Assembly: GCF_900115825.1 (NCBI RefSeq) | Contig: NZ_FOXW01000001.1 | Location: 248,001-312,000, forward strand | Length of the DNA stretch: 64,000 nucleotides | Source of the DNA: Desemzia incerta | GTDB taxonomy: Bacteria > Bacillota > Bacilli > Lactobacillales > Carnobacteriaceae | Reading direction: 5' to 3' | Made by a program: the position numbers and the translations under genes | Notes under the pieces: generated by a model | Seen by the model: the letters and a program-made list of their open reading frames with translations, nothing else | Database searches by the model: none | What the model was told of the DNA's origin: nothing | Part shown: positions 8,325 to 16,156 of the stretch, one piece after another | Position numbering within the stretch: position 1 is the first letter of the stretch | Layout of the letters: each line of letters begins with the position of its first letter

Positions 8325-10226
8325 ATGAAAATGAAAGACATTTTAATCAAAGATGTTATGATCATGGATCTAAAAGCTCAAACTAAAGAAACTGCTATCG
8401 ACGAAATGATCGCCAGCTTAAAAGAAAACAACCGTATTAGTGACGTAGAAACGTTTAAAGAAGGTATCTTGAATCGTGAGAGCCTTTCTTCAACAGGTCT
8501 TGGAGACGGAATCGCAATGCCGCATGCGAAAAACAAAGCGGTTAAGGAAGCAACAGTTTTATTTGCTAGAAGCAACTCAGGTATTGATTACAATTCTTTA
8601 GATGGTCAACCAGCTTTCTTGTTCTTTATGATTGCAGCTCCAGAAGGGGCTAACGATGTTCATTTGGACGCATTGGCGAACCTATCTCGCTTATTGATCC
8701 GTCCGGATTTTGTAGCATCATTAAAAAATGCTTCTACTGCTGATGAAGTTCAAGAATTGTTTACAGCAGCAGAAGAAGTGGAAGAAGAATCAAATACTGT
8801 AGAAGAAACTACAGCACCTGCTGCAGAAGAAAGACCTTATGTCGTAGCTGTAACAGCTTGTCCTACAGGTATTGCGCATACCTTTATGGCTGAAGATGCT
8901 TTGAAAAAGAAAGCAGCTGAAATGGGCGTAGACATCAAAGTAGAAACAAACGGAAGCGGCGGAATCAAAAACCGTCTGACAGCTCAGGATATCGAACGTT
9001 CTGTTGGTGTTATCGTAGCTGCGGATAAACAAGTTGAAATGGCTCGTTTTGATGGCAAACCTGTATTGCAACGTCCAGTAAGTGATGGAATCCGCAAAAC
9101 AGAAGAATTGATCACAAAAGCGATCAACCAACAAGCACCAATTTATTCAGCTGGTGATCGTAAAGCTGAAGCAAGTAATGACAATGAAGAAAAAGGTTCT
9201 GTATGGAACAAAGTTTATAAAGATTTGATGAACGGAATTTCTCACATGCTGCCATTTGTAGTCGGCGGCGGAATCTTAATGGGTCTTTCATTCTTATTTG
9301 AAAGCTGGTTAGGTAAAGAGAGTGAAATCTTCTTATTCTTGAACTCAATCGGAAGCCAAGCGTTTAATTTCTTGATTCCTATTCTAGCAGGTTACATTGC
9401 ACTTAGTATTGCTGACCGCCCTGCATTGATGCCTGGTATGGTTGGTGGAGCGATGGCTGTTGCCAGCAACGCTGGATTCTTGGGTGGTTTAGTAGCTGGT
9501 TTCTTAGCAGGTTACTTAATGATCGGCTTGCAAAAAGGTTTGCGCAACTTGCCTAAATCGCTAGAAGGTATCAAATCAATCTTGTTGTTCCCAGTACTTG
9601 GTTTATTGCTGATTGGATTAATAATGTATTTCGTTGTTGGACCAATTTTTGGTACGATCAATGAAGCAATGATTACATTCTTAGAAAACCTTGGAACTGG
9701 AAATGCAGTTATTCTGGGAGCTCTATTAGGTGGAATGATGTCCATCGATATGGGTGGTCCATTCAATAAAGCTGCATACGCATTTTCTATCGGTATCTTT
9801 ACGGATACAGGTGACGGAAGCTTGATGGCTGCTGTTATGGCCGGAGGAATGGTTCCGCCGTTAGCTATCGCATTAGCAAGCACATTGTTCAAAAACAAAT
9901 TCAATGCAGACGAAAGAAAATCTGCTTTGTCTAATTACGTTATGGGAATTTCATTCATCACTGAAGGTGCGATTCCATTTGCCGCAGCTGATCCATTGCG
10001 CGTCATTGGTTCTTCAGTAGTCGGGTCTGCTATTGCAGGTGGATTGACTCAATTATGGAATGTCACTGTACCAGCACCACACGGTGGAGTATTCGTAGCT
10101 GGTCTTTCTAATCATGTTGGATTGTTCCTTCTAGCAATCTTAATCGGGATGGTTGTAGGGGCTGTTATCTTGGGACTATGGAGAAAACCAGTTGAAAGCA
10201 ATGATTCAGGATTAGAACTAAAATAA
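8325..10226 (+). CDS. fruA: Fructose-specific PTS enzyme IIABC
   Basis: A 633-residue three-domain transporter importing fructose as fructose 1-phosphate. IIA is at residues 1-150 with the phosphorylated His in GIAMPHAKN (His67). A Glu/Thr-rich linker follows. IIB is at about 170-270 with Cys179 in TACPTGIAHTFMAEDAL. IIC is at about 290-625 with some ten membrane segments and the GITEGAIPF-type motif (here SFITEGAIPF). It is 27 bases after fruK, with its own AGGAGG site, and a strong terminator ends the operon. Confidence 0.94.
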   Translation: MKMKDILIKDVMIMDLKAQTKETAIDEMIASLKENNRISDVETFKEGILNRESLSSTGLGDGIAMPHAKNKAVKEATVLFARSNSGIDYNSLDGQPAFLFFMIAAPEGANDVHLDALANLSRLLIRPDFVASLKNASTADEVQELFTAAEEVEEESNTVEETTAPAAEERPYVVAVTACPTGIAHTFMAEDALKKKAAEMGVDIKVETNGSGGIKNRLTAQDIERSVGVIVAADKQVEMARFDGKPVLQRPVSDGIRKTEELITKAINQQAPIYSAGDRKAEASNDNEEKGSVWNKVYKDLMNGISHMLPFVVGGGILMGLSFLFESWLGKESEIFLFLNSIGSQAFNFLIPILAGYIALSIADRPALMPGMVGGAMAVASNAGFLGGLVAGFLAGYLMIGLQKGLRNLPKSLEGIKSILLFPVLGLLLIGLIMYFVVGPIFGTINEAMITFLENLGTGNAVILGALLGGMMSIDMGGPFNKAAYAFSIGIFTDTGDGSLMAAVMAGGMVPPLAIALASTLFKNKFNADERKSALSNYVMGISFITEGAIPFAAADPLRVIGSSVVGSAIAGGLTQLWNVTVPAPHGGVFVAGLSNHVGLFLLAILIGMVVGAVILGLWRKPVESNDSGLELK

Positions 10227-10234
10227 TCAACTAA

Positions 10235-10285
10235 AAAAAGTTGCTCCCGCATGAAGAGTTGATCTTCATAGGGGGCAACTTTTTT
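10235..10285 (+). terminator. fru operon terminator
   Basis: A long hairpin: AAAAAGTTGC pairs with GCAACTTTTT, continued by an ATGAAGA/TCTTCAT inner helix, with a T-run. Confidence 0.9.
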
Positions 10286-10320
10286 AGGTGTTTTCCAGTT
10301 TGGTGTGAAGGCGGAAATCG

Positions 10321-10457
10321 GCCATCAGCTCCTAGAAACAACTGCTCATGGCTGAAAAATAATTTAAAAAGGTCATGAGGACGATTTAGTACCGTCTCAT
10401 GGCTGAACAATCATTTTTTTCGGTCATGACGCATCATATTTACTGGTTCATGGCTGA
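10321..10457. repeat. Tandem hairpin array A: three 51-bp units, GCCATGAG/CTCATGGC family
   Basis: TCATGGCTGA recurs at 10346, 10397 and 10448, exactly 51 bases apart. Each copy is the right arm of an imperfect hairpin whose left arm is GGCCATCAG (10320), GGTCATGAGGACG (10371) or GGTCATGAC (10422). The units sit between the fruA terminator and the chromate transporter genes, separated by AT-rich linkers. No open frame runs through. The same arms recur at 34858-34995. Confidence 0.8.
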
Positions 10458-10474
10458 TAATGTGCTGATCTGCT

Positions 10475-11041
10475 TTAAAGAATAACGTAATAGATCAAGA
10501 TTCCGGCGAAACCTGAAAGGATCATAACGTGAATCGGACCAAGCTTGGTTTTGCGCAAAATGGCCAAACCGATACTAAACAGGATTACTGAGATCCAGTT
10601 TAAGTCGCTGAAAGCAATAGGGAAGCTTTCTGCACCAAACATAGCCGTCAAGAAAATCGTCAATCCAGCAGAAGCAATCAGTGCCACTACAGCTGGACGC
10701 AACCCTTGAAGGATACCATCCATAAGAGGGATTCCTTTATATTTGTAATATACTGTAGCTAGTATGATCACTATGATGCAAGATGGGGCGATACATCCAA
10801 GAGTAGCAACAATTGAACCTGGAAGTCCGGCCACTTTTGTACCGACAAAAGTAGAAGTATTAATGGCTATCGGACCAGGAGTCATTTGAGAAATCGTAAT
10901 GATGTCAACGAACTCTGTACTCGACAACCAATTGTTTTGGTGGATAACTTGTTCTTCGATCAAAGGCAAAGCAGCATATCCGCCGCCAAAACTGAATAAA
11001 CCAACTTGGAAGAAACTCCAAAATAATTGTAAGTAAACCAT
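10475..11041 (-). CDS. Chromate transporter, short-chain ChrA subunit (downstream gene)
   Basis: A 188-residue single CHR domain with about five membrane segments and the family motifs FSFGGGYAALPLIEEQV near the N-terminus and TPGPIAINTSTFVG near residue 55. Short ChrA proteins occur as adjacent pairs that work together, in contrast to fused ChrA of about 400 residues. It follows its partner with a gap of 3 bases. The substrate is presumed to be chromate or a related anion. Confidence 0.88.
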   Translation of the reverse strand: MVYLQLFWSFFQVGLFSFGGGYAALPLIEEQVIHQNNWLSSTEFVDIITISQMTPGPIAINTSTFVGTKVAGLPGSIVATLGCIAPSCIIVIILATVYYKYKGIPLMDGILQGLRPAVVALIASAGLTIFLTAMFGAESFPIAFSDLNWISVILFSIGLAILRKTKLGPIHVMILSGFAGILIYYVIL

Positions 11042-11044
11042 GAT

Positions 11045-11617
11045 TTATGAGTCCCCCTTTTGATTACGAGATCCGCGTAGGGACGTATAAGCACCTACAG
11101 CACCGCATATCAATAAAATAATAACGATGTTGATGTTTAATAAGATAGCGGCTATAAAAGCTAAAATCATCATGACGATGGGCAAAACTTGCTTGGCTTT
11201 AATGATTTTTGCAGCCATATCGATTACAACGCTCACAATAACGGCTGCAACTCCAGCCTGCATTCCTAAAAGGAGAGCACTGACCACTGGATTATCTCTA
11301 AAAGCTTGATAAAAATAAGAAATAATCGTAATGATGATCAGAGGAGGGAAGATAGTACCTACGACTGCTATCAAAGAACCTAAGATCCCAGCCATTCTGT
11401 ACCCCACAATAATAGAGGTGTTTACGGCTATAGGGCCGGGAGCAGATTGACCTATTGCGACCAGATCCAGCATTTCCTCTTCATCGATCCATCGCAATTC
11501 TTTAACGAACCGTTTTTGCATGAGGGGCACAATAACATAACCCCCGCCAAATGTAAAAGCACTTAATGTAAAAGTAGAAAGAAATAATGTCCAATAAAAT
11601 TTAATATCTTTTTCCAT
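11045..11617 (-). CDS. Chromate transporter, short-chain ChrA subunit (upstream gene)
   Basis: A 190-residue partner of the preceding entry, with the same CHR features (FTFGGGYVIVPLMQKRFV and SAPGPIAVNTSIIVG) and a short charged C-terminus. It is first in the two-gene unit; its AGGAGG-type site lies on the minus strand at about 11624-11630. A TATAAT-like -10 on the minus strand near 11660 may drive the pair. Confidence 0.88.
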   Translation of the reverse strand: MEKDIKFYWTLFLSTFTLSAFTFGGGYVIVPLMQKRFVKELRWIDEEEMLDLVAIGQSAPGPIAVNTSIIVGYRMAGILGSLIAVVGTIFPPLIIITIISYFYQAFRDNPVVSALLLGMQAGVAAVIVSVVIDMAAKIIKAKQVLPIVMMILAFIAAILLNINIVIILLICGAVGAYTSLRGSRNQKGDS

Positions 11618-11868
11618 TTGAACCTCCTATATAAATAATGACAATGTGTACTTTGTTTATTATACCGTAAATGAGAAGAGGTTTCATTTCATGGAAGGTG
11701 AATATTCTTTATTTTATACAAATGAAAACAAAAAGGGCTCCCTTTCATTGCAAATATGATATGCTTAATGAGGAGAAAGATATCAATAGATCAATAAAAG
11801 TATGATGAGATAGAAAAGAAGCAATGCCTGTCTGGAGGAGCTTCGATCATATAAGTAGGAGATCAAAA

Positions 11869-12723
11869 ATGAATGTATTAGTGACGTGTAATGAAAATTA
11901 TATTCCGCCCCTTAAAACCATGTTGTGGTCATTATTCAAATCGAATAAAGGGGAACAGTTTACCATTTATTTTATGCACAATAATATGGCAGAGAATAGA
12001 TTGGAAGAATTAGATTTATTCATTAAGAGAAACGGCCAGGAATTTTATCCAATTGATGGCAGTGGCTTATTTGAAGAAGAAACGACGGTAAATCGTTATT
12101 ATTCGATTGAAATGTATTATCGATTATTAGCGCCGTTTGTTTTGCCAGATGAAGTAGATCGGATTCTTTATTTGGATCCAGATATCATCAACTTAAACCC
12201 TGTTTCTGATTTCTACCATCAAGATTTCAAAGGGAATTTGTTTGTGGCGACCACTCATGATTATTTGACGAAATGGATACAGCCAATCAATAATATTCGG
12301 TTGAATACTTTGGAATCAAAAGGGTATTTCAATACGGGGATATTATTGATGAACTTGCCTGCCATTCGCTTGAGCAAAACAAAAGAAGACATCTTTTCTG
12401 GAATCGAACTGAATAAGAATCGATTACTGCTGCCAGATCAAGATGTATTCAATCATCTATATTGGGACTCTATTCTAGAAGCGGATTGGAGAATCTATAA
12501 TTTAGACCCAAGGTACTATTCAAAAGCCAATGTGGTTTTTCCAAAAGATTACAATTTGGAATGGGTAGAAGAAAAAGTGGTGTTCATACATTATTGCGGC
12601 AAACAAAAGCCTTGGAATAAAAAAGAGGCTTACAAATACAAGCTTGGTCATTATTATGATCAATATGAACAAGAACATCTACAAGGATTCCCTCAATCGT
12701 TAGATTTTGTCCTTGAAGAATAG
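11869..12723 (+). CDS. GT8-family glycosyltransferase
   Basis: A 284-residue galactosyl/glucosyltransferase of the glycogenin/LgtC family. It has the N-terminal [11 protein letters not shown], the metal-binding DXD region in [10 protein letters not shown] (about residue 105), a NTGILLMNL motif, and a C-terminal HYCGKQKPW segment typical of the family. ATG at 11869 is preferred to one at 11824 because TAGGAG directly precedes it. It is monocistronic and the acceptor is unknown; a surface glycan is likely. Confidence 0.85.
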   Translation: MNVLVTCNENYIPPLKTMLWSLFKSNKGEQFTIYFMHNNMAENRLEELDLFIKRNGQEFYPIDGSGLFEEETTVNRYYSIEMYYRLLAPFVLPDEVDRILYLDPDIINLNPVSDFYHQDFKGNLFVATTHDYLTKWIQPINNIRLNTLESKGYFNTGILLMNLPAIRLSKTKEDIFSGIELNKNRLLLPDQDVFNHLYWDSILEADWRIYNLDPRYYSKANVVFPKDYNLEWVEEKVVFIHYCGKQKPWNKKEAYKYKLGHYYDQYEQEHLQGFPQSLDFVLEE

Positions 12724-12770
12724 TAGAAAACTCGTTAACCTATAGAAAACAGAGAAAGAAGGAAATTAGA

Positions 12771-14123
12771 ATGTCAAAACATTATGATTACATTGCTATT
12801 GGCGGCGGTAGTGGAGGAATTGCTTCAATCAATCGTGCGGGAATGCATGGAGCCAAAGTGGCACTCGTAGAAGCTAACGAACTTGGTGGAACGTGTGTCA
12901 ACGTCGGTTGTGTACCTAAAAAAGTAATGTGGCATGGTGCTCAATTAATGGATGAAATGAAATTGTATGCTGAAGATTACGGAATCAGCTATTCAGACAT
13001 GCAAGTAAACTATTCAAAATTGGTCTTGAACCGAGAAAAATACATCGACCGTCTGCATACAGTTTACAAAAAAGGCTTGGACAGCAACGGAGTCGATTTG
13101 ATCAAAGGATTTGCTAAGTTTGTAGATAACCATACGATTGAAGTGAACGGCGAACAGTATACAGCTGATCACATTTTGATTGCAACAGGGGGCTATCCTG
13201 AAAGACCGAACATTCCAGGACAAGAATACGGTATAGATTCAGACGGTTTCTTCGCTTTAACAGAATTGCCAAAACGAGTGGCTATTATCGGAGCAGGATA
13301 CATTGCTGTTGAATTGGCTGGTGTGACTCACGGACTAGGTGCAGATACTCATTTATTTGTGCGCAGAAATGCACCGCTTAGAACATTTGATTCAATCATC
13401 AGTGAAGGACTTGTAGAAACGATGGAAAGAGAAGGAGCAACTCTGCACACTCATTCTATTCCGAAAAAAGTAGAAAAAAATGAAGATGATAGTCTAACAA
13501 TTTACTTTGAAGACGGTTCTTCTCACACGACAGATACGATTATCTGGGCTATTGGCCGTAAACCAAATACCGCAAACTTGAATTTAGAAGCTACAGATGT
13601 TGAATTGAACCCAGAAGGCTATATCAAAGTAGATGAATACCAAAATACTAACGTAGACGGGATTCACTCTATTGGAGATGTAACTGGACGCATTGAGTTG
13701 ACTCCAGTAGCTATTGCAGCTGGACGACGTTTGTCAGAGCGCTTGTTCAACGGAAAAACGAATGAAAAGTTAGACTATACGAACATCCCGTCTGTGATTT
13801 TCAGCCATCCGCCTATCGGAACGATTGGTTTTACAGAAGAAGAAGCCATCGAAAAATACGGTTCTGAAAACATCAAAATCTATCAAACAAAATTCACTTC
13901 GATGCACAGTGCAATCACGAAAAATCGTCAACGGACATATATGAAATTAGTCTGCTACGGTAAAGAGGAAAAAGTTATTGGATTGCATGGTTTAGGAAAT
14001 GGAATGGATGAAATGCTTCAAGGTTTTGCAGTAGCGATTAAAATGGGTGCTACAAAAGCTGATTTTGACAATACAGTTGCCATTCATCCTACCGGAGCAG
14101 AAGAATTTGTAACAATGAGATAA
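12771..14123 (+). CDS. gor: Glutathione-disulfide reductase
   Basis: A 450-residue pyridine nucleotide-disulfide oxidoreductase reducing oxidised glutathione with NADPH. It shows an N-terminal FAD-binding GGGSGG, the redox pair [14 protein letters not shown] (Cys42/Cys47), an NAD(P)H-binding [11 protein letters not shown], a second FAD contact SIGDV, and the C-terminal catalytic HPTGAEE. Length matches lactic acid bacterial Gor. A terminator follows immediately. Confidence 0.93.
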   Translation: MSKHYDYIAIGGGSGGIASINRAGMHGAKVALVEANELGGTCVNVGCVPKKVMWHGAQLMDEMKLYAEDYGISYSDMQVNYSKLVLNREKYIDRLHTVYKKGLDSNGVDLIKGFAKFVDNHTIEVNGEQYTADHILIATGGYPERPNIPGQEYGIDSDGFFALTELPKRVAIIGAGYIAVELAGVTHGLGADTHLFVRRNAPLRTFDSIISEGLVETMEREGATLHTHSIPKKVEKNEDDSLTIYFEDGSSHTTDTIIWAIGRKPNTANLNLEATDVELNPEGYIKVDEYQNTNVDGIHSIGDVTGRIELTPVAIAAGRRLSERLFNGKTNEKLDYTNIPSVIFSHPPIGTIGFTEEEAIEKYGSENIKIYQTKFTSMHSAITKNRQRTYMKLVCYGKEEKVIGLHGLGNGMDEMLQGFAVAIKMGATKADFDNTVAIHPTGAEEFVTMR

Positions 14124-14129
14124 TAGAGC

Positions 14130-14163
14130 AAAAAGAACGGTTGAGTTTCAGCCGTTCTTTTTT
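14130..14163 (+). terminator. gor terminator
   Basis: AAAGAACGGTTGA pairs with the TCAGCCGTTCTTT arm around a short loop, followed by a T-run. Confidence 0.9.
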
Positions 14164-14230
14164 GTGCACATAAACAATAGGTAAACACGAACATTAAACG
14201 GTTTTTTATTATTAATTATATGACTTTGTC

Positions 14231-14259
14231 TTGTCATTTTCCAAAATACCGGCTATAAT
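14231..14259 (+). promoter_or_regulatory. Promoter of the purine permease gene
   Basis: TTGTCA and TATAAT are separated by 17 bases, placing the transcription start near 14266, just before the riboswitch aptamer. Confidence 0.8.
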
Positions 14260-14277
14260 GATGGAGCAAAAGGAAAA

Positions 14278-14346
14278 TCTAATATAATTTAAGCGATATG
14301 GGCTTTGAAGTTTCTACTGAACACCGTAAAAGGTTCAACTATTAGA
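14278..14346 (+). promoter_or_regulatory. Purine riboswitch (guanine/hypoxanthine class)
   Basis: The aptamer shows P1 (TCTAATA with TATTAGA), the L2 loop GATATGG, the joining strand AGTTTCTAC, the L3 loop ACCGTAAAA, and the J3/1 strand AACTAT. The residue equivalent to position 74 is C, which selects guanine or hypoxanthine rather than adenine. A hairpin at 14366-14391 (ATCAAGCTG arms) followed by GTTTTAATT is a possible expression-platform terminator. It lies about 200 bases before a hypoxanthine/guanine-type permease, a classic target. Confidence 0.92.
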
Positions 14347-14551
14347 GAAATAAATAGAGCGTGTGATCAAGCTGATGATATGCAGCTTGATGTTTTAATT
14401 GTGGATCAGTTTTATGGTTCTTATTGTTTTTTTATTTTTTTCCACAAAGACACCAGTGTTTCTTTAAAGAGACTTTATGACCCTTTTTCTTACTTTATAA
14501 AAGAGCGAATACTTCTTTTGTAAACTATAAAAAAGGCAGGGTACTTATTCA

Positions 14552-16015
14552 ATGGATAATTTTTTTAAGTTTAAAGAAAATAATACAACTATCTCAACAG
14601 AAATCATGGCAGGTTTGACAACTTTTTTTGCGATGTCTTATATCATATTTGTGAATCCCGCCATTCTTTCTATGACAGGAATGCCCACACAAGCAGTCTT
14701 TTTATCTACATTGATCGCAGCCGCAATTGGAACTTTAGTGATGGGGTTATTCGCTAATGTACCGTATGCTCAAGCACCTGGAATGGGATTGAATGCATTC
14801 TTTACATACACAGTTGTTTTTGCACTAGGTTTTACTTGGCAAGAAGCTTTAGCAATGGTCTTTATTTGCGGGATCTTTAATATCTTGATCACAGTAACAA
14901 AAGTCCGTAAAATGATCATCCATTCGATTCCTATGAGTTTGCAACATGCAATCAGCGGAGGAATCGGAGTATTCGTTGCTTACATCGGAATCAAAAATGC
15001 GGGATTCTTACAGTTTACTTCAGAACCAGGAAATATCCAAAGTATCAATAATGCTCCATTCGATGCCGCAGCTACCACTTACGAAGGCGGTATTACCAGC
15101 ATAGTGAGTGGCGGAGGAATTGTTCCAGCATTAGTAAACTTTACTAATCCAGGGTCTCTTTTAGCTTTATTCGGGTTGATCATTACGGTTATTTTGTTGG
15201 TATCAAAAGTGCGCGGAGCAATTTTGATTGGAATCGTAGCAACGACTATTCTAGGAATTCCGATGGGTATCGTAGATTTGTCAGGTATTTCAAATCCAGC
15301 AAATTCTTTAGGCAGTGCTTTTTCTGAATTAGGTGTTACTTTTGGAGCAGCTTTTGGATCAGAAGGTATGGCTTCTTTGTTTGGAGATGTATCTCGTCTG
15401 CCGTTAGTTTTGATGACGATTTTTGCATTCAGTTTATCTGATGTGTTCGATACGATTGGGACATTTATCGGTACTGGACGGAAAACTGGTATTTTCTCAC
15501 AAGAAGATGAGTTGGCTTTGGATAACAGCACTGGGATCAAAACAAAAATGGACAAAGCATTATTTGCAGATGCGATCGCAACGTCTGTAGGGGCTGTTTT
15601 TGGAACATCTAATACCACAACATACGTTGAAAGTGCTGCTGGTATTGCAGCTGGCGGACGTACAGGCTTTACGAGTGTAGTTGTTGCAGGTATGTTCTTA
15701 TTGACTAGTTTGTTCTCACCATTGGTAGCGATTGTTCCAGGACAAGCTACTGCACCGGCGTTGATTATGGTAGGGATTATGATGATGTCTTCTCTATTGG
15801 AAATCAACTGGGATGATTTAGAAGAAGCTATTCCTGCATTCTTCGCTTCTATTTTTATGGGTCTGGCTTACAGCATCTCTTATGGAATAGCAGCTGGTTT
15901 CATTTTTTACATCATTGTAAAACTAGCTAAGAGCAAAATAAAAGATGTTCATCCTGTATTAGGAGTATCTACAGCATTATTTGTCTTGAATTTCCTAATT
16001 CTGGCATTTATTTAA
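14552..16015 (+). CDS. NCS2-family purine permease (PbuG/AzgA type)
   Basis: A 487-residue H+-coupled permease for hypoxanthine/guanine/adenine, with 12-14 membrane segments. AzgA-subfamily features include the early MAGLTTFFAMSYIIFVNP, QAPGMGLNAFF, and FDTIGTFIG plus TTTYVESAAGIAAGGRTG in the core. The guanine-class riboswitch upstream supports a hypoxanthine/guanine role. It is monocistronic with a strong terminator. Confidence 0.92.
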   Translation: MDNFFKFKENNTTISTEIMAGLTTFFAMSYIIFVNPAILSMTGMPTQAVFLSTLIAAAIGTLVMGLFANVPYAQAPGMGLNAFFTYTVVFALGFTWQEALAMVFICGIFNILITVTKVRKMIIHSIPMSLQHAISGGIGVFVAYIGIKNAGFLQFTSEPGNIQSINNAPFDAAATTYEGGITSIVSGGGIVPALVNFTNPGSLLALFGLIITVILLVSKVRGAILIGIVATTILGIPMGIVDLSGISNPANSLGSAFSELGVTFGAAFGSEGMASLFGDVSRLPLVLMTIFAFSLSDVFDTIGTFIGTGRKTGIFSQEDELALDNSTGIKTKMDKALFADAIATSVGAVFGTSNTTTYVESAAGIAAGGRTGFTSVVVAGMFLLTSLFSPLVAIVPGQATAPALIMVGIMMMSSLLEINWDDLEEAIPAFFASIFMGLAYSISYGIAAGFIFYIIVKLAKSKIKDVHPVLGVSTALFVLNFLILAFI

Positions 16016-16030
16016 AACACTTATTTCACT

Positions 16031-16070
16031 AGGAGTCGAGGCAACTTAAAGTTGCCTCGGCTCCTTTTTT
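16031..16070 (+). terminator. Terminator of the purine permease gene
   Basis: An AGGAGTCGAGGCAACTT arm pairs with AGTTGCCTCGGCTCCT, followed by T6. Confidence 0.92.
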
Positions 16071-16156
16071 GTATTACGCACCTGATTCTTTGAATTACAA
16101 AAGATAAAAACATATAATGAAAGTGAAATGAAGAAAAGAGAAAGCGGGTGGTTAGT

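Noticed and set aside
9512-9904. Long minus-strand open frame inside fruA
   Set aside because: It lies wholly within the IIC coding region, opposite a clearly conserved protein, and has no ribosome site or recognisable product; a shadow of biased codon use.
10321-10457. Possible CRISPR array
   Set aside because: The repeats are about 10 bases, imperfect and part of hairpins with AT-rich linkers; no cas genes are present and the intervening sequence is not spacer-like.
14305-14523. A 72-residue open frame upstream of the purine permease
   Set aside because: It runs through the riboswitch aptamer and its platform, has no convincing ribosome site, and its sequence is Phe/Lys-rich without family features.
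15079-15807. A 242-residue minus-strand open frame opposite the purine permease gene
   Set aside because: The product is Ile/Pro/Thr-rich low-complexity sequence mirroring membrane-helix codons; no start signal and no family motif.
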